Assembly: GCA_022566355.1 (NCBI GenBank)
Contig: JADFJB010000037.1
Coordinates: forward strand, 1-36,120
DNA length: 36,120 nucleotides
DNA from: a candidate division KSB1 bacterium
GTDB lineage: Bacteria; Zhuqueibacterota; JdFR-76; DREG01
Reading direction: 5' to 3'
In this document: positions 1 through 7,770 of the stretch, piece by piece
How the letters are laid out: the number at the start of each line of letters is the position of its first letter
Position numbering within the stretch: position 1 is the first letter of the stretch
The notes under the pieces: generated by a model
What the model was told of the DNA's origin: nothing
Seen by the model: only the letters and a program-made list of their open reading frames with translations
The model's database searches: none
Translations under genes and position numbers: made by a program

Positions 1-61
1 AAATGATATCCATAATCTGGCGTTCCCGGCGACTTAATTGTAATAGTGAATTCTTGTTCAT
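1..61 (-). CDS. BlaI/MecI/CopY-type transcriptional repressor, N-terminal fragment
   Basis: Only the first 20 codons lie in the window; the gene runs off the left edge. Starting at the ATG at 61, the fragment reads MNKNSLLQLSRRERQIMDII. The L-S-x-R-E-x-x-I-M-D-I-I segment is the hallmark opening of the winged-helix domain of BlaI/MecI/CopY (penicillinase repressor) proteins. An AGGAG ribosome binding site at 71-67 sits 5 nt upstream of the ATG. A promoter and three palindromes lie just upstream, fitting an autoregulated repressor. In this family the partner is often a BlaR1/M56 sensor peptidase, but nothing of one is visible here. Family assignment from 20 residues is good but not certain. 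Confidence 0.75.
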   Translation of the reverse strand, partial: MNKNSLLQLSRRERQIMDII

Positions 62-101
62 AGGATCTCCTATGTATACTTAGTTTTTTTGAAATAGTTA
101 T

Positions 102-179
102 TGCTAATTTATTAGCATGTGCTATTAATTTAGCATATAGATATGCAGATGTCAAGAAAAAGTTGCTAATTTTTTAGCA
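102..179. promoter_or_regulatory. Three tandem palindromic operators
   Basis: Three 16-bp elements share the form TGCTAAT-NN-ATTAGCA. Element 102-117 is perfect with 7-bp arms. Element 120-135 keeps the outer five bases of each arm (TGCTA/TAGCA). Element 164-179 has one mismatch. They cover the region downstream of the start site, the -10 box, and the region just upstream of the -35 box. BlaI-family repressors bind short dyads as dimers, so autoregulation by the adjacent gene product is the natural inference. Confidence 0.7.
127..155 (-). promoter_or_regulatory. Promoter of the BlaI-type repressor gene
   Basis: On the minus strand a perfect TTGACA -35 box (155-150) is followed by a 17-nt spacer and TAAATT (132-127), which matches 4 of 6 bases of the -10 consensus. 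The -10 box lies inside the middle palindrome (120-135), so a bound repressor would block RNA polymerase. The predicted start near 120 would leave a leader of about 60 nt. Confidence 0.65.
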
Positions 180-195
180 TTTTATTTTGTGGGAT

Positions 196-230
196 AAAAA
201 AACCCCGGGATCTTTGAGACCCAGGGGTTT
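196..230 (-). terminator. Intrinsic terminator after sppA
   Basis: The minus strand forms an AAACCCC/GGGGTTT stem (230-224 with 206-200), extended inward by CCC/GGG pairs across a bulged base, and followed by seven T residues (202-196). It lies 22 bases past the sppA stop and closes the larA-like/nlpC/sppA group. Confidence 0.88.
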
Positions 231-252
231 GAGGATTCCAATAATATTGTTA

Positions 253-2670
253 TTATTCTACTACCGGATAACTCCCTGGCTCCATAATAACCAGTGGTTT
301 ACCCCGATGTTTATTCAATAGTTTAATAAACGTTATCACCGGATCCATCTCTGCTTCTATCGCATATGGCAGAGACGGCAAACCAAGATCGATCAACCCC
401 TTATATTTTGGGATTTCAACGATTTCATATTCATCTTCTTCTGTTAAACCGGCTTTTTGCTTGGCGATTTCAATAGCTGCTAATAATCCACCGATCTCGT
501 CGACCAGTCCAATTTCTTTGCCATCTAATCCTGAATAAAAATGGCCTTCTGCTATTTTCTTTACTTCATCGACAGACATACCTCGGCCGTCAGCCACCTT
601 TGTCACAAATCTTTGGTAGAGACCTTTCATTATGGATTCCATTACTTTGCGTTCTTCCGGATCTAGATTCCTGACCGGAACTGTTCCGAAATATGGTAAA
701 TCAATCCCGCGCCAAAGATCTGCATGTTCCCCTCTTTTAACAATATCAGCAGTCATGCCGATTTTTTTAGAGAATCCTGCATCGTAGAGCCAGCCCCCGA
801 TCACGCCGATCGAGCCGGTGACTGTATTGGGCGCTGCGAGGATCATATCTCCGTACATGCTGATCCAATAACCACCCGATCCGGCAACCTGGCCCTGGCT
901 GACGATTACAGGCTTAGACTTGCTGAATTCTCTAAGCGCTTCGGCCACAACATCACTAGCCATGCCATCACCGCCAGGAGAATCTACACGAAAGACAACT
1001 GCCTTGATGTCTTTGTGAATAGCAAGCCGGCGAAATACTTTGTCGAGCCATCTTGCGCGAATACCACTATCCATTGCACATTCACCAAGCCCATACACAA
1101 TCGCAATCTTAGGCAGCTCACCCCACTGTTCGGTTTGGAGAGAATTTGTAAAAAGATCTCTTCTTTGCAACCTTCCTAATTTGCTGCCATGCATTTCTTC
1201 TATGAGTTCCTCTAATTCGGACCAGCGCCCAACCCGATCAACCAACCCCGCTTCTTTCGCCATATCTGCGGTTAAGTACACTTTTTCATTGACCAGAGTA
1301 TCAAATTGACCACCAGATATATTTCTTGAACGACTAACATCAGAACGAACCAATTCATACCAATCATCGATGTAATCTTGCCTTTGTCGTCTATCCGCAT
1401 CGGACATCTGCTCGCGGCTTAAAATTTCCACAGCTGACTTATACTCGAAAAATCGCCATTCATCAAAGGCAAGACCTAATTTTTCCAGGGTGCCTTTTAA
1501 GAACGTTCGGGACATGGAAAACCCCGGCAGCAATAAACTTCCTTCGGGATCCATCACAACTTGGTCTGCAATACTTGCAAGATGATAGGAACTCATACCG
1601 GCATTATCGATAAAGACAATAACCCTTTTGTCTGACTTCTGTGCTGATTTAAGCGCTTCCCTAATTTCCCAGGCATGTTCCGGAAGAATACGCATCCCTG
1701 AAAGACTAAGAGCAATGACATTCACACGAGGATCGTTTTTACTAGCCTCAATGTCCTTCAATAATGAAAACAAGGGAAGTGTATTTTGGTCGAACAGTTG
1801 ATATTTGTGGTACGCGATTCGTCCTTTCATATTAAATGACATATATTTGCGGTTCTTATCCATCAAGATCGGAAAGAGACTTGGCAACATGCCGCCACTT
1901 CGAATTGAATATGTGTTAGAATTAAAGTTTTGGTTAGTGTCATAGCGTGATTGTGAAGCCATACCTGCTCGGCCAAAGTTAACCGAAAATCCCAGGGAAA
2001 AAGATTTGTTGTCGAAATACCGGCCAACCAGAAACATCCCTTTTGAAATAGCAAGTGCTGCCCCTGTACTATACTTCAAATCTTTGATCTTCTGCCCCTT
2101 TTGTAGAGCGGCATCAGAAAAAATTGTCAAAAAAGAGCTGCCAAACGGCCTTAATCCAATATCAACAATGCCTTCCTTATCTTTACTTTGCAAAGAAAAA
2201 TTTCCGACAAACCCCATCGACAAATATTTGTTTGGGCGAAAAAGCCAACCTGTTGTGATTAATTTATCTCTTCTGATCGATGAACTACTGTTTGACCAGC
2301 CATAACTTAAACCAAACGCAGCCCTCTGGTTACCTTCTGCAATCGAAACCTTAAAGTCTGTAATTGATTGTTGGCCAAATTCTTGTTTTACTGCTGCAAA
2401 TCCAATATTCTTTGCAGCCAAGAACAATCCCCAATCTTTGAATGAAGACAAATTAGTGCCATCGGTCGACCAATCAAAACGAGATTCAAACCTGGGTATT
2501 ATGGCGAGATTAGCCGGATTTGTAAAGCCCAGTAACCCATAACCAAAGCTACCGGGAGAAGTCAACAAGAAACTGTTTCGTTGATAGTATCCAGGGAGTG
2601 ATTGGCCGGCAAGAATATTATTATTTAGAAAAATTGTTGCAGTGAGTATTAAAAAGTTAAATCGCCTCAT
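253..2670 (-). CDS. sppA: SppA-type signal peptide peptidase with a beta-rich N-terminal domain
   Basis: Membrane-associated serine protease of the S49 family, which degrades cleaved signal peptides in the cell envelope. The ATG at 2670 is preferred over the upstream GTG at 2688 because it begins a typical signal peptide (MRRFNFLILTATIF, then a polar stretch ending near Ala-Gly). The product is 805 aa. Residues ~25-280 are glycine- and aromatic-rich with alternating hydrophobics and an F-T-N-P-A-N-L motif, resembling outer-membrane beta-barrel proteins. Residues ~310-500 and ~515-770 are the two tandem SppA halves of the 67-kDa type. The catalytic Lys is K411 in E-Y-K-S-A-V and the nucleophile is S598 in V-A-G-S-G-G-Y-W. 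E. coli SppA is about 618 aa and lacks the N-terminal domain. It follows nlpC after 98 nt and is followed by a strong terminator. Confidence 0.88.
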   Translation of the reverse strand: MRRFNFLILTATIFLNNNILAGQSLPGYYQRNSFLLTSPGSFGYGLLGFTNPANLAIIPRFESRFDWSTDGTNLSSFKDWGLFLAAKNIGFAAVKQEFGQQSITDFKVSIAEGNQRAAFGLSYGWSNSSSSIRRDKLITTGWLFRPNKYLSMGFVGNFSLQSKDKEGIVDIGLRPFGSSFLTIFSDAALQKGQKIKDLKYSTGAALAISKGMFLVGRYFDNKSFSLGFSVNFGRAGMASQSRYDTNQNFNSNTYSIRSGGMLPSLFPILMDKNRKYMSFNMKGRIAYHKYQLFDQNTLPLFSLLKDIEASKNDPRVNVIALSLSGMRILPEHAWEIREALKSAQKSDKRVIVFIDNAGMSSYHLASIADQVVMDPEGSLLLPGFSMSRTFLKGTLEKLGLAFDEWRFFEYKSAVEILSREQMSDADRRQRQDYIDDWYELVRSDVSRSRNISGGQFDTLVNEKVYLTADMAKEAGLVDRVGRWSELEELIEEMHGSKLGRLQRRDLFTNSLQTEQWGELPKIAIVYGLGECAMDSGIRARWLDKVFRRLAIHKDIKAVVFRVDSPGGDGMASDVVAEALREFSKSKPVIVSQGQVAGSGGYWISMYGDMILAAPNTVTGSIGVIGGWLYDAGFSKKIGMTADIVKRGEHADLWRGIDLPYFGTVPVRNLDPEERKVMESIMKGLYQRFVTKVADGRGMSVDEVKKIAEGHFYSGLDGKEIGLVDEIGGLLAAIEIAKQKAGLTEEDEYEIVEIPKYKGLIDLGLPSLPYAIEAEMDPVITFIKLLNKHRGKPLVIMEPGSYPVVE

Positions 2671-2768
2671 AAATTCACCATAGTACACATTTAACAGATT
2701 TATTATGAGAGGTGATGGTTAGTTTAGTTCGAAATATTGTGATTGTATTTTATTGAGAAAACTAATTC

Positions 2769-3326
2769 TTACTCCACTGTAATTCGTCTGGCTTCGACAT
2801 AACGGCTGTTGTAATAAGGCTCATTCAACCCGGAAATGATTACGCCTTTTGTAACGCTGGCATGAACAAACTGGTTGGTATCAAGATAAATGCCAACATG
2901 GGAGGTTCCCTTTTCTTCTATGTTTTTGAAGAATACTAAATCGCCAAACTGTAATTGATCCCGAACAACACGATGCCCGGTTTGCACCATTTCTATAACT
3001 TTTCTAGGTAGAGGATATGCAACAGCATTTTTATAGACAAACTGAACAAATCCGGAACAATCCATTTCTTGTTCAGTAGAGCCGCCAAAGCGATAAGGAA
3101 CACCCAGCAAATTTTCGATCTCGGCCATCATCTTTTCTCTGTCGATCTGAACTGGAAAACTATCATTTTTTTCAACTAATTTGGGTTGTGCAACTTCCTT
3201 ACTTTTGTCTGGATTACTCGCTTTTTCTCCCTTTTTTGTTACATATATGGGCTTAGGTTTAAGGCCAGAGCATCCAATAAGGGAACATAAAATTAAAACC
3301 AAAGAGATAGTATTTAAACGATTCAT
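2769..3326 (-). CDS. NlpC/P60 family peptidoglycan endopeptidase lipoprotein
   Basis: Predicted cell-wall cysteine peptidase of 185 aa that would cut peptide stems of peptidoglycan. The N terminus is a lipoprotein signal with lipobox L-I-G-C (Cys19). A Lys-rich linker (residues 22-60) precedes the NlpC/P60 domain (~64-183). The catalytic Cys is C90 in M-D-C-S-G-F, the catalytic His is H143 in S-H-V-G-I-Y, and H155 in F-V-H-A-S is the third polar residue. All three are present, so the enzyme should be active. The ATG overlaps the upstream larA-like stop by four bases (ATGA), indicating translational coupling. Size and layout resemble Spr/NlpC lipoproteins, but orthology is not claimed. Confidence 0.92.
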   Translation of the reverse strand: MNRLNTISLVLILCSLIGCSGLKPKPIYVTKKGEKASNPDKSKEVAQPKLVEKNDSFPVQIDREKMMAEIENLLGVPYRFGGSTEQEMDCSGFVQFVYKNAVAYPLPRKVIEMVQTGHRVVRDQLQFGDLVFFKNIEEKGTSHVGIYLDTNQFVHASVTKGVIISGLNEPYYNSRYVEARRITVE

Positions 3327-4600
3327 TGAATCTTCGGTAAAAGTACAGATGCGTTCGGAATAATATATACTTTTTTTGTTTCGGTGTTGGAAGAAAAAAC
3401 CTGCTCAAAAGCTTCTTGAATATTGCTGGTTGGAATAAACCCTATTTTTTTTGCGTCTGCTTCAGAGATTTCACTGAAGAGATAAACGTTGTAATTATCC
3501 AATTTTTGTTTGAGTGAAATAGCTATATCGGCATTCATTTTTAAATTACCGGTTATTATCCCATTCTGATTATTGTTTTCAAACCACGAAAGGAAATCAT
3601 AGTTCCCCAATCCTTCCCTACATTCAGATAAAATGATTAAATCACCATTTGGTTTTAAAGCACGCACCGCAAAATGGATCGATTGATATGCCTGAATTAA
3701 ATTTATATCGTTCGGCCAACCACCAGTGCTGGCAATGACAACATCTGCCAATTCTGGAATCGCTAATACATTGTTCTGGTTTATTTTAAAGCAAGCCTTT
3801 TGAAAACTGCTGTTCATATTTCCACAGAAAGCATCAATCAAATTCTGGTTTTCACCAAACACCAGGTTAATCGAAAAATCAACAGGAACAGACTTAACCG
3901 CTTCTACAATATCCTCATAAACCGGATTCTGGTGTAGATTTCCGGGTTCACATGCAGGATGCAAAGATGAATTTTGAGGCATTAATGCTAATTGCTGATT
4001 TTGCCAAATTGTATTCAAAGTTGCAAGTCCGGGAATTATCATTTTTGGCCCACCATCAAAGCCGGAAACATTATGATGAGTGACCGAATTAATAGTGATA
4101 ATTTTATCATGCCTTTTCACTAACGGATTTATCACAACATGTGTGCCACGAGAAGTATTGCCTAATTTTTCCACAACAGCATCCTGGCAATTATGCTCAA
4201 TGACTTTGAACCTGTTATAAATATCGAAACCTAATATTTTTATTTTTTCTTCTTCTGTCATCCGTGGATAACTTCCATTTGCAAATAAAATAGTAATACA
4301 CTCATCCTCTATGTTTTTCTGTTGTAAAATTTCCAAAATTTTTGAAAAAACCAAATCCAGCTTTGCAAACTGTGTTTTATGAGGGACAATAATTAAGATG
4401 CGTTGTTTAGAAGCTAGCAGATCAATTAATCCAGGTGAACCAATTGGGTTTCTCAGGCGAATGTCTAAAATATCTTGCTCTTTAATCTGAAGTGAATGGT
4501 TAGGTAAGGTTAAAACATCAACACTTAAAGAATCAGGAAGAGCAAAATCAATTGTTTCAGACCCGTATTTCAACTCAAATTTTGCGAGTGTTTCAGTCAT
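3323..4600 (-). CDS. LarA-family (lactate racemase-like, DUF2088) protein, divergent
   Basis: A 425-aa cytoplasmic protein of the nickel-pincer racemase family. Family marks are the G-x-x-P-R-M-T-E-E-E segment (109-118), the H-H-N-V-S-G-F-D-G-G-P-K-M-I-I-P-G block (175-191) containing the equivalent of the cofactor-binding Lys184 (K186 here), and G-G-W-P-x-D-x-N-L-x-Q (293-303). Several substrate and catalytic residues of characterised LarA appear changed: D-x-T-R-P reads H-K-T-Q-F (74-78), G-x-H-R reads G-S-Y-P (109-112), and Q-x-x-K reads Q-A-Y-Q (303-306). No larB, larC or larE cofactor gene is nearby. It is the first gene after the ribosomal terminator, has no clear Shine-Dalgarno, and overlaps nlpC by four bases. 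The substrate is unknown. Confidence 0.8.
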   Translation of the reverse strand: MTETLAKFELKYGSETIDFALPDSLSVDVLTLPNHSLQIKEQDILDIRLRNPIGSPGLIDLLASKQRILIIVPHKTQFAKLDLVFSKILEILQQKNIEDECITILFANGSYPRMTEEEKIKILGFDIYNRFKVIEHNCQDAVVEKLGNTSRGTHVVINPLVKRHDKIITINSVTHHNVSGFDGGPKMIIPGLATLNTIWQNQQLALMPQNSSLHPACEPGNLHQNPVYEDIVEAVKSVPVDFSINLVFGENQNLIDAFCGNMNSSFQKACFKINQNNVLAIPELADVVIASTGGWPNDINLIQAYQSIHFAVRALKPNGDLIILSECREGLGNYDFLSWFENNNQNGIITGNLKMNADIAISLKQKLDNYNVYLFSEISEADAKKIGFIPTSNIQEAFEQVFSSNTETKKVYIIPNASVLLPKIQ

Positions 4601-4641
4601 ATATATTAATGAATATCCATTTCTTTAATAAAAATAAATCA

Positions 4642-4674
4642 TTGAAAAATGATATGCTATAAAATATCATTCAA
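4642..4674. other. Imperfect palindrome upstream of the larA-like gene
   Basis: ATGATAT (4649-4655) and ATATCAT (4664-4670) form a perfect 7-bp inverted repeat around an 8-nt AT-rich centre. TTGA/TCAA pairs (4642-4645 with 4671-4674) extend it across a 3-nt bulge. It sits 42 to 74 nt upstream of the start codon in the only intergenic space between the ribosomal terminator and the larA-like gene. No T-run follows, so it is more likely an operator or an mRNA hairpin than a terminator. I could not define a convincing promoter in the surrounding AT-rich sequence (4601-4690). Confidence 0.45.
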
Positions 4675-4685
4675 TTATCGACATA

Positions 4686-4713
4686 ATAAAAAAGGGCGCA
4701 CAAAGACGCCCTT
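4686..4713 (-). terminator. Intrinsic terminator closing the ribosomal protein operon
   Basis: The minus strand reads AAGGGCG, an 8-nt loop, CGCCCTT (4713-4707 with 4698-4692), then continues as a run of T residues with one A. It lies 27 bases past the rplQ stop and marks the end of the long ribosomal/RNA polymerase run. Confidence 0.9.
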
Positions 4714-4740
4714 AAACATTAACTTCGCTGTATTTTATTC

Positions 4741-5238
4741 TTATTTTTTTTCTTCTTCTTTTACCTCTGCAACGGTTTCTTCAGCTTCTATCTTTTCCAT
4801 TTTCTTTTGTTTTTCAACTTTTGTTTTTTCTTTAGCCTCTTGCTTCTCCTGTTTTTCTTTAGTTGTTTTATTGATAGCTTCTTCAAAATCAACTAATTCA
4901 AGAACCGAAACTTCTGCGGCATCACCGTGTCTTTGTCCCATCCTGATGACTCTTGTATAACCACCATTTCGTTGTAAATATACAGGGGCAATCTCATTGA
5001 ATAATGTTTGAACAACCCATTTATGTCTTACTCTTTGTAGCGCCAATCTTCTCGAATGGACAGTATTTGCTTTTGCTAAAGTGATTAGTTTTTCAATATA
5101 TTGTTGAGCAGCCTTGGCTTTGGCATGAGTTGTTACAATTCTTTTATGCTCAAATAAAGCTGCAGCCAAATTTGCTAACAATGCCTTTCGATGTGCTACA
5201 GTACGGTTAAGTTTTTTTACCGTTTTTCTATGTCTCAT
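4741..5238 (-). CDS. rplQ: 50S ribosomal protein L17
   Basis: A large-subunit protein near the peptide exit tunnel. It opens M-R-H-R-K-T-V-K-K-L-N-R, the standard L17 start, and the folded domain ends near residue 120. Residues ~121-165 form a Lys/Glu-rich tail of low complexity not needed for the fold, giving 165 aa against about 120-130 for compact L17 proteins. Charged L17 tails occur in several phyla. It is the last gene of the alpha operon, 42 nt after rpoA, and is followed by a strong terminator. Confidence 0.97.
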   Translation of the reverse strand: MRHRKTVKKLNRTVAHRKALLANLAAALFEHKRIVTTHAKAKAAQQYIEKLITLAKANTVHSRRLALQRVRHKWVVQTLFNEIAPVYLQRNGGYTRVIRMGQRHGDAAEVSVLELVDFEEAINKTTKEKQEKQEAKEKTKVEKQKKMEKIEAEETVAEVKEEEKK

Positions 5239-5280
5239 CTAACTACCTACATCCTTTTCTCAAAAACAGTTGAAAATGGT

Positions 5281-6267
5281 TTAAGAAACATCCTCTTTTA
5301 AGTATTTATCAACATCCATGCCGAAATGCAATCCTAAATTGTCTAACACTTTTCCGAGTTCATTCAGGGATTTTCTGCCAAAATTGCGAAATTTCAGCAT
5401 TTCTTGTTCATCTCTTCGCACTAAATCCGAAATATTGTCAATGTTAGCAGCCTTTAAACAATTGCTGGCACGAACAGATAATTCCAACTCATCAACACTC
5501 ATTTTTAGTAATTTTTTAATACGGAGTGCATCTTCATCAACTTCAACAACCTGTTCCTCATCCGGCTCAACTTCGTAATTAATAAATAACTCAATATGAT
5601 CCTTTAAGATCTTGCCAGCATAGGTTAATGCATCATCAGGAGTTAAACTTCCATCAGTAGTAACTTCCAGGATTAACTTTTCATAATCCGCTCGTTGCCC
5701 GACTCGTGTTTCTTCAACTCGATAGGCAACATTTATCACAGGGCTGTAAATTGAATCGATTGGAATGATTCCAATTGGTTGATCTGGCATTCGATTTTCT
5801 TCCGCGGGAACATACCCTCGACCACGGCTGATTTTCAGTTCAATTTCAAAGTCAGCTTCATTATTCAAAGTTGCTATATGAACATCTGGATTTAGAACTT
5901 CAAAATCAGCTGTTGCTTCGCCAATATCAGCTGCCTTAAATTCGCCTTTGCCTTTTAATTTGATTGTAACTTTGTCAGGCTTTTTAGCGATCAGTTTGAT
6001 CCTAACTTTCTTCAGATTGAGAATCATCTCGGACATATCCTCAGTAACACCTAGGATTGTTGTAAATTCATGTACTACACCGTTTATACGTAGCGTTGTG
6101 ATTGCTGCCCCAGGTAATGAAGACAACAATACTCTCCGTAACGAATTACCGATAGTAACCCCGAACCCTCGCTCTAACGGTTGAACAATAAATTTACCAA
6201 AATTATCTGTATAAGATGCTTCATCAAGCTCGATGCGCTCTGGCATCTGTAAGTTTAAAACGCTCAT
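5281..6267 (-). CDS. rpoA: DNA-directed RNA polymerase subunit alpha
   Basis: The 328-aa alpha subunit dimerises to scaffold beta and beta-prime. The N-terminal domain (~1-230) carries G-N-S-L-R-R-V-L-L-S-S (40-50). An acidic linker (232-247) leads to the C-terminal domain (~255-318). R266 and N269 in V-R-A-S-N-C correspond to E. coli R265 and N268, which contact UP-element DNA, so that function is probably kept. A GAGG motif lies 6 nt upstream of the ATG. It sits between rpsD and rplQ as in the standard alpha operon. Confidence 0.98.
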   Translation of the reverse strand: MSVLNLQMPERIELDEASYTDNFGKFIVQPLERGFGVTIGNSLRRVLLSSLPGAAITTLRINGVVHEFTTILGVTEDMSEMILNLKKVRIKLIAKKPDKVTIKLKGKGEFKAADIGEATADFEVLNPDVHIATLNNEADFEIELKISRGRGYVPAEENRMPDQPIGIIPIDSIYSPVINVAYRVEETRVGQRADYEKLILEVTTDGSLTPDDALTYAGKILKDHIELFINYEVEPDEEQVVEVDEDALRIKKLLKMSVDELELSVRASNCLKAANIDNISDLVRRDEQEMLKFRNFGRKSLNELGKVLDNLGLHFGMDVDKYLKEDVS

Positions 6268-6304
6268 TCAAATCCTCACTATTCGTTAGCTTTTTCTGTT
6301 AATG

Positions 6305-6934
6305 CTATTTGGAATAAAGCTCTACTATCACATTTTCGTTTATATTTACGGGAATTTCATCTCGCTTCGGTTTTTCTAATAATTTCCCACTAAGCTTGGC
6401 TTTATCCAATTCAAGCCACGGCATTAACCTACTATCTTTCATTCTGCGCAAAGAGGTATGGAAAATCTCTTTTTTGCGACTTTTCGTATTTACTTGAATA
6501 GTATCACCCACACTAACCTGGAATGATGGAATATTAACCAGGCGATCATTTACCATAAAATGCTTATGTAAAACCAATTGTCGCGCAGCATTTCGTGAAG
6601 GGGCAAGCCCCAAACGAAAAACCATGTTATCCAATCTGCTTTCCAGAATAATGAGCAGATTTTCTCCGGTAATACCTTTGCGACGCTCTGCTTCTTTGAA
6701 GTATTTATGAAATTGGGCTTCCAATAAGCCATAAATTCTTCGTAGTTTTTGCTTTTCACGAAGTTGTACTCCATAGTCAGATAATTTACGGCGGCTGGTT
6801 TTCCCATGTTGACCTGGCACATATCCTTTACGCTCAAATGCGCATTTAACCGTGTTGCACCGCAGTCCTTTTAGGAAAAGTTTTTCACCTTCTCTACGAC
6901 ATAATTTACAAACAGGACCTGTATACCTAGCCAT
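6305..6934 (-). CDS. rpsD: 30S ribosomal protein S4
   Basis: Primary 16S rRNA-binding and assembly protein, and often the autogenous repressor of the alpha operon. The protein is 209 aa. The N terminus carries a zinc-ribbon set, C9, C12, C26 and C31, so this is the zinc-binding form. The S4 RNA-binding domain follows (~98-160; [11 protein letters not shown], then H-K-H-F-M-V-N). A GGAGG lies 7 nt before the ATG. I saw no recognisable S4-binding pseudoknot upstream of rpsM. Confidence 0.97.
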   Translation of the reverse strand: MARYTGPVCKLCRREGEKLFLKGLRCNTVKCAFERKGYVPGQHGKTSRRKLSDYGVQLREKQKLRRIYGLLEAQFHKYFKEAERRKGITGENLLIILESRLDNMVFRLGLAPSRNAARQLVLHKHFMVNDRLVNIPSFQVSVGDTIQVNTKSRKKEIFHTSLRRMKDSRLMPWLELDKAKLSGKLLEKPKRDEIPVNINENVIVELYSK

Positions 6935-6958
6935 TCAAAAACCTCCAAATATTCAAAA

Positions 6959-7345
6959 TTATACCCGTCTTCTTTTTGGTGGACGGCAGCCATTGTGAGG
7001 GATTGGTGTAACATCCCAAATTGCAGAAATTTCCATACCTGCCGCCTGAAGTGCGCGTATTGCCGCTTCTCTTCCTGAACCCGGGCCCTTAACCCTAATT
7101 TCCACTTTCCGCATTCCAAGGTCCATTGCTTCACGGGCTGCAGATTCTGCCGCCATTTGGGCAGCAAAAGGAGTGCTCTTTCTTGAACCCTTAAAGCCAA
7201 CCTTTCCCGCTGATCCCCATGAAATCACATTCCCGAATGTGTCGGTTAAAGAAATGATGGTATTATTAAAAGTCGCTTTTATAACCGCAATACCATTTGA
7301 ATCTACTGATGTTTTTTTCTTGCCACGTCTTCTGGATGTTACCAA
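6959..7345 (-). CDS. rpsK: 30S ribosomal protein S11 (TTG start)
   Basis: Platform protein of the small subunit, near the mRNA exit channel. The 128-aa sequence carries the family motifs [20 protein letters not shown] and the C-terminal [12 protein letters not shown]. The first codon is TTG (7345-7343), placed 5 nt after a full GGAGG; no ATG or GTG start is available before the conserved domain. It belongs to the alpha operon between rpsM and rpsD. Confidence 0.97.
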   Translation of the reverse strand: MVTSRRRGKKKTSVDSNGIAVIKATFNNTIISLTDTFGNVISWGSAGKVGFKGSRKSTPFAAQMAAESAAREAMDLGMRKVEIRVKGPGSGREAAIRALQAAGMEISAIWDVTPIPHNGCRPPKRRRV

Positions 7346-7377
7346 TTTTACCTCCGATCATGAATTTAATTAAATCT

Positions 7378-7752
7378 TTACTTTTTCTTTTTCTTCTGCC
7401 CAATTTGAGGACGATTCCCTTTATGCGTACGAGCATTAGTACGGGTTCTTTGTCCACGAACAGGCAATTTTTTGCGATGTCGAAGACCTCTGTAACAACT
7501 AATATCCATTAGTCTTTTAATATTCATATTGATATCCGTGCGAAGCGCTCCCTCAACTTTAAAGTTGGCATCAATATGAGATCGAATTTTCGCTGCTTCT
7601 TCGTCCGTTAATTTATGGACGATAGTATCCGGATTTACTTTGGTAGCTTCTAATATTTTTTTTGAAGTAGTTAGGCCAACACCAAATAAATAAGTTAAGC
7701 CTATTTCAATTCTTTTATTCTTTGGTAAATCGATTCCTGCAATACGAGCCAA
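7378..7752 (-). CDS. rpsM: 30S ribosomal protein S13 (TTG start)
   Basis: Head protein of the small subunit that contacts tRNA and the bridge to L5. I start it at the TTG at 7752 ([10 protein letters not shown], the canonical S13 opening; 124 aa) rather than the ATG one codon upstream at 7755. The AAGGAGG at 7764-7758 is only 2 nt from that ATG but 5 nt from the TTG. The C terminus ends in a lysine string, and the H2TH-type helices and G-L-R-H-R-K-x-L-P-V-R-G-Q-R-T motif are intact. First gene of the alpha set, 15 nt after rpmJ. Confidence 0.95.
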   Translation of the reverse strand: MARIAGIDLPKNKRIEIGLTYLFGVGLTTSKKILEATKVNPDTIVHKLTDEEAAKIRSHIDANFKVEGALRTDINMNIKRLMDISCYRGLRHRKKLPVRGQRTRTNARTHKGNRPQIGQKKKKK

Positions 7753-7770
7753 CATGACCTCCTTAAATAA

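Noticed and set aside
2671-2688. GTG at 2688 as the sppA start
   Set aside because: It puts six unrelated residues before a good signal peptide; the ATG at 2670 has a weak GGTGA just upstream and starts with M-R-R-F.
2671-2768. Promoter in the 98-nt gap between nlpC and sppA
   Set aside because: The gap is AT-rich and has -10-like hexamers, but no convincing -35 box at proper spacing.
7753-7755. ATG as the rpsM start
   Set aside because: Only 2 nt from the AAGGAGG; the next codon, TTG, has good spacing and gives the canonical M-A-R-I-A-G opening.
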